Below are positions 9,833 through 18,074 of a DNA stretch of 37,044 nucleotides, piece by piece. Location of the stretch: assembly GCF_913055755.1 (NCBI RefSeq), contig NZ_CAJXKH010000026.1, positions 1-37,044 of the forward strand, read 5' to 3'. The DNA is from an uncultured Microbulbifer sp. GTDB taxonomy: Bacteria; Pseudomonadota; Gammaproteobacteria; Pseudomonadales; Cellvibrionaceae. Position 1 is the stretch's first letter. Every line of letters begins with the position of its first letter. The notes below the pieces were generated by a model. It saw only the letters and a list, made by a program, of their open reading frames with translations, had not been told where the DNA came from and did not search any database. Position numbers and translations under genes: made by a program.

Positions 9833-10759
9833 ATGGCCACCGTCGGAATCTTTACCAGCCCAGCCTGCAGCCTCCACGATATGGGCGACGAACATCCGGA
9901 ATCGCCCGCGCGCCTCGACGCCATCCACGACCAGCTGCTCAGCAGCGGTATCGAATACATACTGCGCTTCTTCGACGCGCCGCAGGCCACCCGCGCGCAA
10001 CTGCAGCTGGTGCACACCCCGGAATATGTAGAATCCATCTTCGCCCGTGCGCCGCGCGAGGGTATCGAGGCGCTCGATGAAGACACCCGCATGTGTCCAC
10101 ACACGCTCAACGCCGCCCTGCACGCCGCCGGCGCCGCGGTGAATGCGGTGGACAAGGTCATTGTCGGAGAAATAGGCAGCGCCTTCTGCTCGGTGCGCCC
10201 CCCGGGCCACCACGCCGAGCGCGACAAGGCCATGGGCTTCTGCCTGTTCAACAACATCGCCATCGCCGCCGCCCACGCCCGCGCACAACACGGGCTGGAG
10301 CGGGTGGCAATACTCGACTTCGACGTCCACCACGGCAACGGCACCGAAGACTTCGTCGCTGGTCGTGAAGGCTACCTGCTGTGCTCCAGCTTCCAGTCCC
10401 CCTACTACCCGTTCACCGGCACCGGAGAACTGCCGGACAATATCCTCAATACACCACTGGAAGCGGGTACCGAAGGCGCGGTGCTGAGGGAGCTGGTCGC
10501 AAACCAGTGGCTGCCCGCACTGGAAAAATTCCAGCCGCAGATGCTGTTCATCTCCGCCGGCTTCGACGGCCATATCGAAGACACCATGGCGCAATTGCGT
10601 TTTCGCGAAGACGATTACCGCTGGGTGACGGAAAAACTGCGGGAGTTCGCCGACGCCCACTGCGCGGGTCGCATCGTTTCCGCACTGGAAGGGGGCTATG
10701 CGCTATCCGCGCTGGGGCGTAGTGTGGTGGCGCATCTGAAGGGGTTGATAGGGAGCTAA
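9833..10759 (+). CDS. Class II histone-deacetylase-like zinc deacetylase
   Basis: This 308-residue protein has the arginase/deacetylase fold. All active-site elements are present: RPPGHHAE with H126-H127, GFCLFNNIA (135-143), the zinc ligands D164 and H166 in DFDVHHGNGT, D245 in SAGFD, and the transition-state tyrosine Y289 in LEGGY. The family removes acetyl groups from lysine side chains or acetylpolyamines. It is translated 2 nt after the GNAT fusion, so writer and eraser domains come from one transcript, and acs lies 860 bp downstream. This recalls the AcuA/AcuC pair of Bacillus, which controls AcsA. The polyamine genes at the left end leave acetylpolyamine hydrolysis as an alternative; the DFDVHHGNGT form fits class II deacetylases better. 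Confidence 0.92.
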   Translation: MATVGIFTSPACSLHDMGDEHPESPARLDAIHDQLLSSGIEYILRFFDAPQATRAQLQLVHTPEYVESIFARAPREGIEALDEDTRMCPHTLNAALHAAGAAVNAVDKVIVGEIGSAFCSVRPPGHHAERDKAMGFCLFNNIAIAAAHARAQHGLERVAILDFDVHHGNGTEDFVAGREGYLLCSSFQSPYYPFTGTGELPDNILNTPLEAGTEGAVLRELVANQWLPALEKFQPQMLFISAGFDGHIEDTMAQLRFREDDYRWVTEKLREFADAHCAGRIVSALEGGYALSALGRSVVAHLKGLIGS

Positions 10760-10806
10760 GTGTTTTCTCGAAAGATTCCCCACAAAGCTGCGCGGTGAAT
10801 CGCGAA

Positions 10807-10918
10807 GGCAAAGTGCTGGGGCAGGTATTTCGAAACCGTCAGCGCCATGGACGGCGCTGACGGAGCTTACAGGGACGTATTCACGGCGTTTTCGAAATAC
10901 CTGCCCCAGTGATTTGCC
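10807..10918 (-). repeat. IR6: intergenic structured repeat between convergent genes
   Basis: The outer arms 10807-10835 and 10890-10918 pair over 29 positions with three non-canonical positions. The inner stem is CGTCAGCGCC / GGCGCTGACG (10838-10863). Compared with IR2, IR5 and IR7 this stem has a G-C to A-T swap on both sides, a compensatory change. Forward orientation is minus, sense with the cupin gene, starting about 30 nt after its stop. It lies between two convergent genes, so it could also serve the deacetylase transcript from the other side. Confidence 0.86.
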
Positions 10919-10953
10919 GCCACAAAACCGGCTTAGTCGGTTCGAGGTTAGAG

Positions 10954-11307
10954 CTACTCTTCGTAAATAGCGTAAAACTTCTTCACCGATCCAATAGTTT
11001 CCCAGGTTCCCTCGAACCCGGCGGGAATACAGAATGCATCCCCGGCAGAAACCTTCTCGCTCACCCCGTCGGCATCGGTAATGATCGCCTCGCCATCAAT
11101 GATGTAGCAGAACTCATCCTCGCTGTAAGTGAGTGTCCACTTGCCCGCATCCGAAGACCAGACGCCGCAAAAGAAATTCTCCTTCGCATTGGTAAAAAAA
11201 TGCTCGGTAAGCTGCTGGGGCATACCGGACAGCACCTTTTCTTGCACCACCGGGCCCGACTCCACCGCACCTTCGCCCTCGCGAACCCGCAACAACTTCA
11301 CCGACAT
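10954..11307 (-). CDS. Small cupin-domain protein (DUF861/cupin_3 type)
   Basis: This 117-residue single-domain cupin opens at the ATG at 11307, which has GGAG 7 nt upstream; an in-frame ATG at 11373 would add 22 residues with no family match. The cupin body includes FFCGVWSSDAGKWTL, YSEDEFCYIIDGEAIITD, GDAFCIPAGFEGTWE and VKKFYAIYEE. Proteins of this subfamily (EutQ/(S)-ureidoglycine aminohydrolase-like single cupins) often bind no well-defined substrate, and I cannot assign one. It is divergent from acs across a 311-bp region and convergent with the deacetylase gene. A role in acetate metabolism is suggested only by position. Confidence 0.83.
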   Translation of the reverse strand: MSVKLLRVREGEGAVESGPVVQEKVLSGMPQQLTEHFFTNAKENFFCGVWSSDAGKWTLTYSEDEFCYIIDGEAIITDADGVSEKVSAGDAFCIPAGFEGTWETIGSVKKFYAIYEE

Positions 11308-11436
11308 AATGGTCTCCAATAAAATGTGATCACTTTTTGCGGCTATTGTGCACGGCTCCGGGAAAAAAGGCACGGTATTCCAGACGCGGGCTGGGAATCC
11401 TCAGTTGTGGCGGGCTATGATGAAGTGAAAGGATAG

Positions 11437-11475
11437 TTGACAGCGTTGTCATTCAGCGGCTGCCAGTGGTATAAC
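11437..11475 (+). promoter_or_regulatory. Candidate acs promoter with inverted repeat at -35
   Basis: TTGTCA (11446-11451) and TATAAC (11470-11475) are spaced by 18 bp, a fair sigma-70 pattern about 145 nt before the acs start. The -35 hexamer is the right half of an inverted repeat, TGACA-GCGT-TGTCA (11438-11451), which could bind a regulator. This is inferred from pattern only. Nothing else is recognisable in the 11308-11618 gap. Confidence 0.35.
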
Positions 11476-11618
11476 TGATCGGGAAAATACGCGGTCAAAA
11501 CTGCGCAAGGTGCGCACCTGTAGCCGGGTAAAACCGGAAATGATCTCGCGGGACAGGGCTCTGCCCGCTGCAGACGGTGCGCGCGCAAAACCCGATAATT
11601 CTAATAAGGGAGAAAACG

Positions 11619-13556
11619 ATGTCTGAAGTGCACATCCATCCGGTGCCGGAAGCCTTTGCTGCCGATGCTCACGTCAATAAAGACGACTACGAGCGCATGT
11701 ATCGCCAGTCCGTGGAAGATCCCCAGGCCTTCTGGTCCCAGCAGGCCAACGATTTCCTGCAGTGGAGCAAACCCTTTACCAAAGCCTGTGAAGAAGACCT
11801 GAGCAAAGGGCACGCTGTCTGGTTTGCCGATGGCGAACTGAACGTCAGCGTGAACTGTATCGACCGCCACCTGCCCGCGCGCGCGAACCAGACCGCGTTT
11901 ATCTGGGAAGGCGACGACCCCGCCGACAGCAAGACCATTACCTACGGCGAACTGCACGGGCATGTGTGTCGCCTTGCCAACCTGCTCAAGGAGCGCGGTA
12001 TCCACAAGGGTGACCGGGTGTGTATCTACATGCCGATGATCCCGGAAGCTGCCTACGCCATGCTTGCCTGCGCGCGCATTGGTGCAGTGCACTCGGTGGT
12101 GTTCGGCGGTTTCTCTCCCGACTCCCTCAAAGATCGCATTCTCGACTCCGACTGCCGCCTGGTGATTACCGCCGATGAAGGCGTGCGCGGCGGCCGCAAG
12201 GTGCCGCTGAAAGCGAACGTGGACAAGGCCCTGGCCAGCTGCCCTGACGTGCACACCGCCATCGTGGTGAAGCGCACCGGCGCCAATATCGACTGGGACA
12301 GCAAGCGCGACATCTGGTACGCGGAATCCGTGGCCGGGCAGAGCGCGGATTGCGTGCCGGAAGCCATGAACGCGGAAGACCCGCTGTTTATCCTCTATAC
12401 CTCCGGCTCCACCGGCAAACCCAAGGGTGTGCTGCACACCACCGCCGGCTACCTGCTGATGTCCACCATGACCTTCAAATACGCCTTCGATTACAAGGAA
12501 GGCGATGTGTTCTGGTGCACCGCGGATGTGGGCTGGATTACCGGCCACAGTTACATTGTTTACGGCCCACTGGCCGCCGGCGCCATCTCGCTGATGTTCG
12601 AGGGGGTGCCCACCTACCCGGACGCGTCCCGCTGCTGGCAGGTGGTGGACAAGCACCAGGTCAATATCTTCTACACCGCTCCCACCGCGATTCGCGCGTT
12701 AATGGGCGCCGGCGACGACTTCGTCACCAAGTGCGACCGCAGTTCCCTGAAACTGCTGGGCACCGTGGGCGAGCCGATCAACCCGGAGGCCTGGGAGTGG
12801 TATTTCAAGGTGGTGGGCGAGGAGCGCTGCCCGATCGTCGACACCTGGTGGCAGACCGAAACCGGTGCGCACCTGATCACCCCGCTGCCCGGGGCCATCG
12901 ACCTCAAGTCCGGTTCTGCGACCAAGCCGTTCTTCGGGGTGCAGCCGGCGTTGCTGGATGAGAAGGGCAAGGAGATCGAGGGTGAAGGCGAGGGGGCACT
13001 GGTGATGAAGGCCAGCTGGCCGAGCATGATCCGCAGCGTGTACGGTGATCACCAGCGCATGATCGATACCTATTTCTCCACTTTCCCCGGCTATTACTTT
13101 ACCGGTGACGGTGCGCGCCGCGATGCGGACGGCTACTACTGGATTACCGGACGTATCGACGATGTGCTCAATGTGTCCGGTCACCGCCTGGGCACCGCGG
13201 AAATCGAAAGTGCCATTGTGCTGCACGAGGATACCGCGGAGGCCGCGGTGGTGGGTTACCCGCACGATATCAAGGGGCAGGGCATCTACTGCTACGTGAC
13301 CCTGAAGAATGGCCGCGAGCCTTCGGAAGAGTTGCGCAAGGAGCTGATCGATCTCTGCGTCAAGGAAATCGGCCCCATCGCCAAGCCGGATATCATCCAG
13401 TGGGCACCGAGCCTGCCGAAGACCCGCTCCGGCAAGATCATGCGGCGTATCCTGCGCAAGATTGCCTGTAACGAGCTGGATACCCTGGGGGATACCTCCA
13501 CGCTCGCCGATCCTTCTGTGGTCGACGAGCTGATTGATCATCGGGCTAACAAATAG
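11619..13556 (+). CDS. acs: Acetyl-CoA synthetase
   Basis: This 645-residue AMP-forming acetate:CoA ligase makes acetyl-CoA from acetate, ATP and CoA. I chose the ATG at 11619 because GGGAG lies 7 nt upstream and the N terminus then matches family length. Landmarks are [14 protein letters not shown] (P-loop), [59 protein letters not shown] and [11 protein letters not shown]. In the last, K606 is the adenylation lysine whose acetylation shuts off Acs in Salmonella (K609 there). The nearby GNAT fusion and HDAC-like genes are obvious candidate regulators of that lysine. IR7 begins about 45 nt after the stop. Confidence 0.97.
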   Translation: MSEVHIHPVPEAFAADAHVNKDDYERMYRQSVEDPQAFWSQQANDFLQWSKPFTKACEEDLSKGHAVWFADGELNVSVNCIDRHLPARANQTAFIWEGDDPADSKTITYGELHGHVCRLANLLKERGIHKGDRVCIYMPMIPEAAYAMLACARIGAVHSVVFGGFSPDSLKDRILDSDCRLVITADEGVRGGRKVPLKANVDKALASCPDVHTAIVVKRTGANIDWDSKRDIWYAESVAGQSADCVPEAMNAEDPLFILYTSGSTGKPKGVLHTTAGYLLMSTMTFKYAFDYKEGDVFWCTADVGWITGHSYIVYGPLAAGAISLMFEGVPTYPDASRCWQVVDKHQVNIFYTAPTAIRALMGAGDDFVTKCDRSSLKLLGTVGEPINPEAWEWYFKVVGEERCPIVDTWWQTETGAHLITPLPGAIDLKSGSATKPFFGVQPALLDEKGKEIEGEGEGALVMKASWPSMIRSVYGDHQRMIDTYFSTFPGYYFTGDGARRDADGYYWITGRIDDVLNVSGHRLGTAEIESAIVLHEDTAEAAVVGYPHDIKGQGIYCYVTLKNGREPSEELRKELIDLCVKEIGPIAKPDIIQWAPSLPKTRSGKIMRRILRKIACNELDTLGDTSTLADPSVVDELIDHRANK

Positions 13557-13601
13557 CCCTTCCTTCTGCCGCTAGCTCTGCCTGGCCTTAGCAGGTGCAG
13601 T

Positions 13602-13716
13602 GGCGGTGGAGCACTGGATATTCGTTTTCGAAACCGCTGTGAATACATCCCTGTAAGCTGCGTCGGCGCCGTCCATGGCGCCGACGCTTTCGAAAACGAA
13701 TACCCAGCACTCCGCC
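13602..13716 (+). repeat. IR7: intergenic structured repeat after acs
   Basis: The outer arms 13602-13633 and 13688-13716 pair, with the family's conserved double mismatch (GCAC facing GCAC) and one small bulge. The joining strand CCGCTGTGAATACATCCC and the inner stem GCGTCGGCGCC / GGCGCCGACGC are identical to IR5, while the outer arms differ. CCTTAACTT follows, then TACTTCGAAT at about 13733. Orientation is sense with acs. Confidence 0.87.
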
Positions 13717-13851
13717 TTAACTTCCACACATATACTTCGAATTGCTTTTTGTTGCCGGATGATTGGTTCAACGTTTAGGGCTAAAGACAAAACGGGTCCT
13801 CGGTGATTTAATGGGGCAAAGGTATTTGCACCAAACCGCATCGGAGGCGTC

Positions 13852-14703
13852 ATGCAGAATATTCTCGTCATCCTGGACAAACCCAAGCACGAACAGATCG
13901 CATTGCAGCGGGCGCTGGAGCTTGCAGAAAAAACGGCGATCAACCTGCATCTGGTGAGCTTTGTGTACGAGCCGGTGATAGGACTGCCGGTGCTTGCCGG
14001 TTCGCTGCTGGACCTCAGCGAACAGCTGCAGAAAGAGCGCGCCAACTGGCTGCAGGAACTGGGGCAGGAATACAGCCTGCCGGAACAGACCACTACCGAG
14101 GTGGTCTGGCACCACGATATTCCCACCTGGGTGGGCGACTACCTCACGACAAAACCCTGTGACCTGGTGCTGAAAACCGCGCAGAAACAATTTGGTCGCG
14201 GCGGCTTCGGTTCCATTGACTGGCGACTGATCGAACAGACGTCGGTGCCGCTGTGGATTGCGGTCAATACCCACTGGATCAAGCGCGACCGCATGGTGGC
14301 GGCACTGGATCCGGCCCTGGACAATAAACTGCACGTCGCACTCAATCACCGCCTGCTGCAGCAGGGCGGGGCGCTGGCGCAACGGCTCGATGCGGAGCTG
14401 GAACTGGTTGCCTGTATGCCGATTCCGGAGATGATGGTGGAATCCGCCGCGTTCCGCGAACAGCTCGATGGACTCAAGGATTTACTGAAAAACATGATCG
14501 ACGAGAGTGGTGCCAGCAGCCGGCAAACCCATTTCGTTGTCGGCAAGCCGGCGGCCGAGATCAATCGTTTAGTGGACCGCACCAAGGCGCGCATGATTAT
14601 GGTCGGGCGCGGTGTGCGCAGGGGGCCGCGTGGGTTTGTACTGGGCAATACCGCCGAGCGAATCCTCGGCCGTTCCAATACCGATGTTTTGATTGTTCCC
14701 TGA
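13852..14703 (+). CDS. Tandem universal stress protein (UspE-like)
   Basis: This 283-residue protein consists of two Usp domains, about 1-140 and 155-283. The first opens with MQNILVILDKPKHEQIALQRA, the second begins near RDRMVAALDPALDN. The second domain keeps an ATP-loop-like GxxG-x9-G (VGRGVRRGPRGFVLGNTAE, about 251-269), although the usual S/T after the last glycine is asparagine. Length and tandem layout resemble UspE. The start ATG has GGAGG 4-5 nt upstream. It stands alone after IR7, and the following small membrane-protein gene begins 68 nt later. Its role is probably stress survival, with no specific partner visible. Confidence 0.88.
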   Translation: MQNILVILDKPKHEQIALQRALELAEKTAINLHLVSFVYEPVIGLPVLAGSLLDLSEQLQKERANWLQELGQEYSLPEQTTTEVVWHHDIPTWVGDYLTTKPCDLVLKTAQKQFGRGGFGSIDWRLIEQTSVPLWIAVNTHWIKRDRMVAALDPALDNKLHVALNHRLLQQGGALAQRLDAELELVACMPIPEMMVESAAFREQLDGLKDLLKNMIDESGASSRQTHFVVGKPAAEINRLVDRTKARMIMVGRGVRRGPRGFVLGNTAERILGRSNTDVLIVP

Positions 14704-14771
14704 ATATAAACAGGGTGAGGAAAAATTCAGTAGCCGTGTTGGGCGCCAGGGGAATTCAGGGGAAGTAAATA

Positions 14772-15188
14772 GTGAATGAACAGCAGTACCTCTGCGAGCA
14801 CTACCGCTTCAATGCGGAGCAGCGCCTGAAGGGGTTTAATTTTTTTGTCGTGCTGTCGATGTTTGCCGATGGTGGTGTATTTACCGCGGTGGAAAAGGGT
14901 TTTGCCCCACTGATCCTGGTACTGCTCGGTGGCTTTGTGGTGATCGTATCCGCGGTGTTCTGGGTGGTGGATGCCCGCAGCCGGCAGCTGTTGAGTCTCG
15001 CGGTGCCGGGGCTGAGGGCGCTGGAGTTGAATTTCCCCGAAGAGGCGCGCCTGTTTGCCCTCGATGCCCGCTCCCACGGCCGCATTGTGCGCTACACCTT
15101 TGCCATTCGCGCGCTGATCCTGGGGCAGTTTGTATTTGGTTGTGGTGTCGTAGCCTACGGCGCCCTGAGTCTGTTGCACCTGCTATGA
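14772..15188 (+). CDS. Small membrane protein of unknown function
   Basis: I do not recognise this 138-residue protein. It uses a GTG start at 14772 with GGGGAAG upstream; no in-frame ATG is better placed. There are probably three membrane segments: FNFFVVLSMFAD (weak, about 22-33), APLILVLLGGFVVIVSAVFW (about 45-64) and ALILGQFVFGCGVVAYGALS (about 114-133). The stretch between the last two is charged and probably cytosolic. Its stop overlaps the ATG of the GNAT gene (ATGA at 15185-15188), so the two are translationally coupled. Confidence 0.72.
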   Translation: MNEQQYLCEHYRFNAEQRLKGFNFFVVLSMFADGGVFTAVEKGFAPLILVLLGGFVVIVSAVFWVVDARSRQLLSLAVPGLRALELNFPEEARLFALDARSHGRIVRYTFAIRALILGQFVFGCGVVAYGALSLLHLL

Positions 15189-15769
15189 ACCCGGATGGTT
15201 TCGCTATTGGCCTGCCCGAAATTGCCGTTTCCACTGATCCGGAATTGCGCCTGCGCTGGCTGACGGAAGCCGACCTGCCAGCGTTGCAGCAGATTTTTTC
15301 CGCGCCGGAAGTGGTGCGGTATATGTCCGGGGAACTGCAGGATACGGAGCAGAAGTCGCGGGAATACCTGCTGTCGATCCAGCAGGGGTTCCTGACCGGT
15401 GCGCTCTATCAGTGGGGGCTGGAATGGTGCGGGGAGGTGGTCGGCACCACCACCCTGGCCGGTCTGGAGCGCTATCCCGGTGGAATCTATCAGGCCGAAA
15501 TCGGTTTCGCGCTGGCACCCGCGCACTGGGGCTGCGGGCTGATGCGACAGACCCTGCCGGCGCTGCTGGAGTTTGCCTTTTCCCGCCTCGGATTGCGTCG
15601 CATCAGTGCGGATGTGGACCCGCGCAACCTGGCTTCCCTGCGGCTGCTGGAGTTCCTCGGCTTTCAGCGCGAGGGGCTGATGCGCCAGCGCTATTTCCAT
15701 CTGGGTGAAATCCAGGACGCGGTGATTCTCGGCCTGTTGCGGGATGAATGGCTTTCCCGCCAATCCTGA
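15185..15769 (+). CDS. GNAT acetyltransferase of the RimJ/RimL type
   Basis: This 194-residue protein starts at the overlapping ATG at 15185; no separate ribosome site is seen, consistent with coupling to the upstream gene. Family landmarks are LRLRWLTEADLPALQQIF, IGFALAPAHWGCGLMRQTL (the acetyl-CoA loop region, somewhat divergent from R/QxxGxG/A), ISADVDPRNLASLRLLEFLG and FQREGLMRQRYF. This class acetylates ribosomal-protein N termini, amines or antibiotics; the substrate cannot be read from sequence. It is distinct from the GNAT domain at 7959-9830. Confidence 0.85.
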   Translation: MNPDGFAIGLPEIAVSTDPELRLRWLTEADLPALQQIFSAPEVVRYMSGELQDTEQKSREYLLSIQQGFLTGALYQWGLEWCGEVVGTTTLAGLERYPGGIYQAEIGFALAPAHWGCGLMRQTLPALLEFAFSRLGLRRISADVDPRNLASLRLLEFLGFQREGLMRQRYFHLGEIQDAVILGLLRDEWLSRQS

Positions 15770-15811
15770 TCCCGCCTGCACCTGTCGGGCCCCATTTCAT
15801 CGACCTCATTC

Positions 15812-15856
15812 CCATCAACTTCTGCTCCATCAACTTCCGCTCCATCAACTACTGCC
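15812..15856. repeat. Three 15-bp tandem units
   Basis: CCATCAACTTCTGCT, CCATCAACTTCCGCT and CCATCAACTACTGCC follow directly on one another in the 178-bp gap before the VOC gene. The period of 15 keeps frame, but I see no convincing gene through it. Confidence 0.8.
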
Positions 15857-15947
15857 ACCTATACTGCTTATCCGGGCCCCTGGTGCGGCACCGGCTGCCG
15901 CACGCCCGCAGGCAGAGACGACTTCAGAGTGTTTGGAGACCACCGGA

Positions 15948-16325
15948 ATGCTGGATCATATCGGGCTGATCATTCACGACTACGAGCGCAGCAAGAAGTT
16001 TTACCAGTTTGCCCTGGCTCCACTGGGTTACGAGCTGGTGATGGAAATGGGCGACTGGGCGGGCTTTGGTTGGGGCGACAAGCCGGAGCTGCTGATCAAG
16101 GGCGGTTCCAGTACCGCACCGGCACTCCACATCGCCTTTCGCGCCGAGGACCGGGAGACGGTGCAGGCGTTTTACCTCGCGGCGATACAGGCCGGCGGCA
16201 AGGAGAAGGATGCGCCGGCTTTGCGCCCGGAATTCCACCAGGGCTATTACAACGCCGTGGTACTGGATCCGGATGGACACAAGCTGGAGGTGGTCTGCCA
16301 TATCCCCTCCGACGCGTTCGAATAG
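15948..16325 (+). CDS. VOC (glyoxalase/bleomycin-resistance fold) family protein
   Basis: This 125-residue single-domain protein starts at the ATG at 15948, with GGAG about 10 nt upstream; the longer in-frame opening from 15744 runs through a tandem repeat and is low-complexity. MLDHIGLIIHDYERSKKFY supplies the usual N-terminal metal histidine H4, ALHIAFRAED the second, and DPDGHKLEVVCH the C-terminal glutamate. The family includes glyoxalase I, dioxygenases and fosfomycin or bleomycin resistance proteins, and the precise reaction is unknown. It is convergent with the PadR gene 24 bp downstream. Confidence 0.88.
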   Translation: MLDHIGLIIHDYERSKKFYQFALAPLGYELVMEMGDWAGFGWGDKPELLIKGGSSTAPALHIAFRAEDRETVQAFYLAAIQAGGKEKDAPALRPEFHQGYYNAVVLDPDGHKLEVVCHIPSDAFE

Positions 16326-16349
16326 GTGGCCGGGAAGCCCGCAGGGGGC

Positions 16350-16895
16350 TCAGCTGTCTCCTTCCTCATCCAGCCTTGCCAGCAGCTGCTCCGCCCAGCG
16401 AATCCAGGTCTTTTCCGTTTCTATCCCGAGCAGCAGTGGCTGGTGGGCGAGCCACAGGCGCTGCTGGTGTTCCGGATCGCGGCTGTAAAAGCGGCGGTTC
16501 TGTTCCTGGTAGGTTTCCAGCAGGGCCCGGTGCTGCTCCAGGTGCCGTTCCAGCTGGCGGCGCATTTGCGCGCTGGTGAGGCGGTGACCGGCAAACAGCT
16601 GGATCAGGAAGGGCTCGCGGATTTTCTGCGGCGCCGCCGGCTTCTCGGCCCACTCCTGTAGCGCCGCGCGCCCGGCATCCGTCAGGCTGTAGACCTTCTT
16701 GTCCGGTCGGCCTTCCTGGGGCTGCTCGGCACAGTCCAGCAGCCCCTCCTGGTGGAGCTTGTGCAGTTCCCGGTACATCTGCTGGTGGCTGGCGCTCCAG
16801 AAGTGGGAAATGCTGCGCTCAAAACGGCGCTTGAGGTCGTAACCGCTGCCCGGCTCGATATCCAGCAGGGTGAGGACGGCAAATCGCAGGGACAT
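16350..16895 (-). CDS. PadR-family transcriptional regulator
   Basis: This 181-residue protein has an N-terminal winged helix (LRFAVLTLLDIEPGSGYDLK, then SHQQMYRELHKLHQEGLLD and KVYSLTDAGRAALQEW) and a C-terminal Vir-type dimerisation region of about 90 residues, as in PadR subfamily 1. It has GGAG before the ATG at 16895. A palindrome 35 nt upstream (16930-16947) is a natural autoregulatory operator. PadR proteins are usually repressors released by phenolic or toxic small molecules. The divergent alaE-type exporter gene 285 bp away could be a target; this is inference. Confidence 0.92.
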   Translation of the reverse strand: MSLRFAVLTLLDIEPGSGYDLKRRFERSISHFWSASHQQMYRELHKLHQEGLLDCAEQPQEGRPDKKVYSLTDAGRAALQEWAEKPAAPQKIREPFLIQLFAGHRLTSAQMRRQLERHLEQHRALLETYQEQNRRFYSRDPEHQQRLWLAHQPLLLGIETEKTWIRWAEQLLARLDEEGDS

Positions 16896-16929
16896 GACTG
16901 CTCCAGGGGTGGCCGCGGAAGGGGCAAGT

Positions 16930-16947
16930 TATGCAACTGTTTGCATA
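16930..16947. promoter_or_regulatory. Palindromic candidate PadR operator
   Basis: TATGCAA-CTGT-TTGCATA is an 18-bp inverted repeat with 7-bp perfect arms, 35 nt upstream of the padR start codon. Size and position suit autorepression by a PadR dimer. The remainder of the 16896-17179 gap is notably AT-rich (about 17040-17125), probably promoter DNA for the exporter gene. Confidence 0.6.
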
Positions 16948-17179
16948 GCTGGGGAAAGTCTAACGTGCAACCCCGCCACCGTGACAGGCCGCTCCGGGAT
17001 CCAGGGAGGTGGTGAAGGGGGGCTTTAGCTCAAAATTAGCCATTTTCCGGATGTGTATTTTGATTTTTCGTATAAATTAGGATGAATTATGGATATGTAA
17101 TAATTTTTTAATCTATATAGCCTAGCTTTTCCGTCTCCGATGAATATAATCGCCGTCGCCCGGTAAAACTGGGTAAATA

Positions 17180-17770
17180 ATGAGCGATCAATGTGAGACT
17201 GATGCAGACATGTCCCCCCAATCCCTGACCCAGGCCACCGACGCCATCCCGGTATCCCCTCCGGTGATGGTGATTGAGGAGGAGCAGCCGCAACTCCACG
17301 ACGCCCCCAGCGCGCCGGTGTCCCGCCGCCGGGAGTGGCTGCTGGATGTGTTCGCCATGAACAGCTTCTCCTGGCTGATCGCTATCCCCATCGAAGTGGT
17401 GCTGGCAGGTATGAGCTGGCACGAGCACCTCAAGGTGCGCCTGCTCGCGGTGCTGTTCAATACCGCCATTGCGCGCCCGTTCAGCCTGTACCGCAACTGG
17501 GTAGTGGGGCGCTTCGGCCATCGCGGTGGCCTGCACAGCTACGGGGTGGATACCTTCGTCTTCCTCAGCTTCCAGCTGCCCCTGTATATCCTCAATATGG
17601 TGCTTGGTGGCGCTTCCGCAGTGGAAATTCTGACAGCCAGTGCTACCTTCGTAGTGATCGCCGGAGCTTTGGGGCGTCCGTATGGCATCTATCTCGACTG
17701 GCTGCGCGGGATCTGGTTGCGGGGGCCCGAGCACGGCGTACTCGGCCCTGCCGAAGCGGCCCGGAACTGA
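17180..17770 (+). CDS. alaE: AlaE-family L-alanine exporter
   Basis: This 196-residue inner-membrane protein has an AlaE body from about residue 52: DVFAMNSFSWLIAIPIEVVL, AGMSWHEHLKVRLLAVLFN, IARPFSLYRNW, DTFVFLSFQLPLYIL and GRPYGIYLDWLRG match the E. coli pattern (DTFAM, IEVFLSGMS, RL-A-N-IA-P-YR, YGYFLDY). It has about four membrane helices. It carries about 50 extra N-terminal residues, acidic and proline-rich, compared with the 149-residue E. coli protein; a later start at Met11 would not remove most of them. AlaE exports L-alanine to prevent toxic accumulation. The ribosome site is weak. Confidence 0.82.
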   Translation: MSDQCETDADMSPQSLTQATDAIPVSPPVMVIEEEQPQLHDAPSAPVSRRREWLLDVFAMNSFSWLIAIPIEVVLAGMSWHEHLKVRLLAVLFNTAIARPFSLYRNWVVGRFGHRGGLHSYGVDTFVFLSFQLPLYILNMVLGGASAVEILTASATFVVIAGALGRPYGIYLDWLRGIWLRGPEHGVLGPAEAARN

Positions 17771-18074
17771 CAATCCCTACTGTTTACTTGACCTGCGGGA
17801 AGGACCGGTCATATAAATGGCAATAATTGCCCGCGGCGCCAGCCTGTTTGTAATATTTTGAACCGGTTGGCGCTTTCAGGCTTGCCTGGTGCCAGGATTT
17901 GGATTATTTAGGATTCCGGATTAGTGTACGGAGCCGGCTGGCTGCGTGAACCGCAGCGGGCAAGCGGGTTAAAAATCGAACACATAACAGTAGTGATACA
18001 AGAGCAATAAAGGCTCCCTTGTGTCAGCGGGTCGCAGGATTGACCCGTCACTTCTCTGTGGTTGCAAGGAAGAC
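17771..18074. other. Gap before the receiver-protein gene: no gene seen
   Basis: No open frame, riboswitch or repeat-family copy is recognised in these 304 bases. There is a modest AT-rich patch with TATAAA-like sequence near 17812, and a short imperfect hairpin near 17997-18021. No terminator with a T run follows alaE. Confidence 0.5.

Noticed and set aside
9833..10759. Acetylpolyamine amidohydrolase (AphA) as the deacetylase's identity
   Set aside because: The DFDVHHGNGT and GFCLFNN forms and the coupling to a GNAT domain near acs fit class II lysine deacetylases better. The polyamine genes are more than 4 kb away; the alternative cannot be fully excluded.
15744..15947. N-terminal extension of the VOC protein from 15744
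   Set aside because: The added residues are His/Pro/Leu-rich and cross a 15-bp tandem repeat. The ATG at 15948 has a ribosome site and begins the conserved domain.
17771..18074. Possible riboswitch before the receiver-protein gene
   Set aside because: I looked for c-di-GMP, glycine, TPP and cobalamin-type conserved cores and found none. Only a weak hairpin is present.
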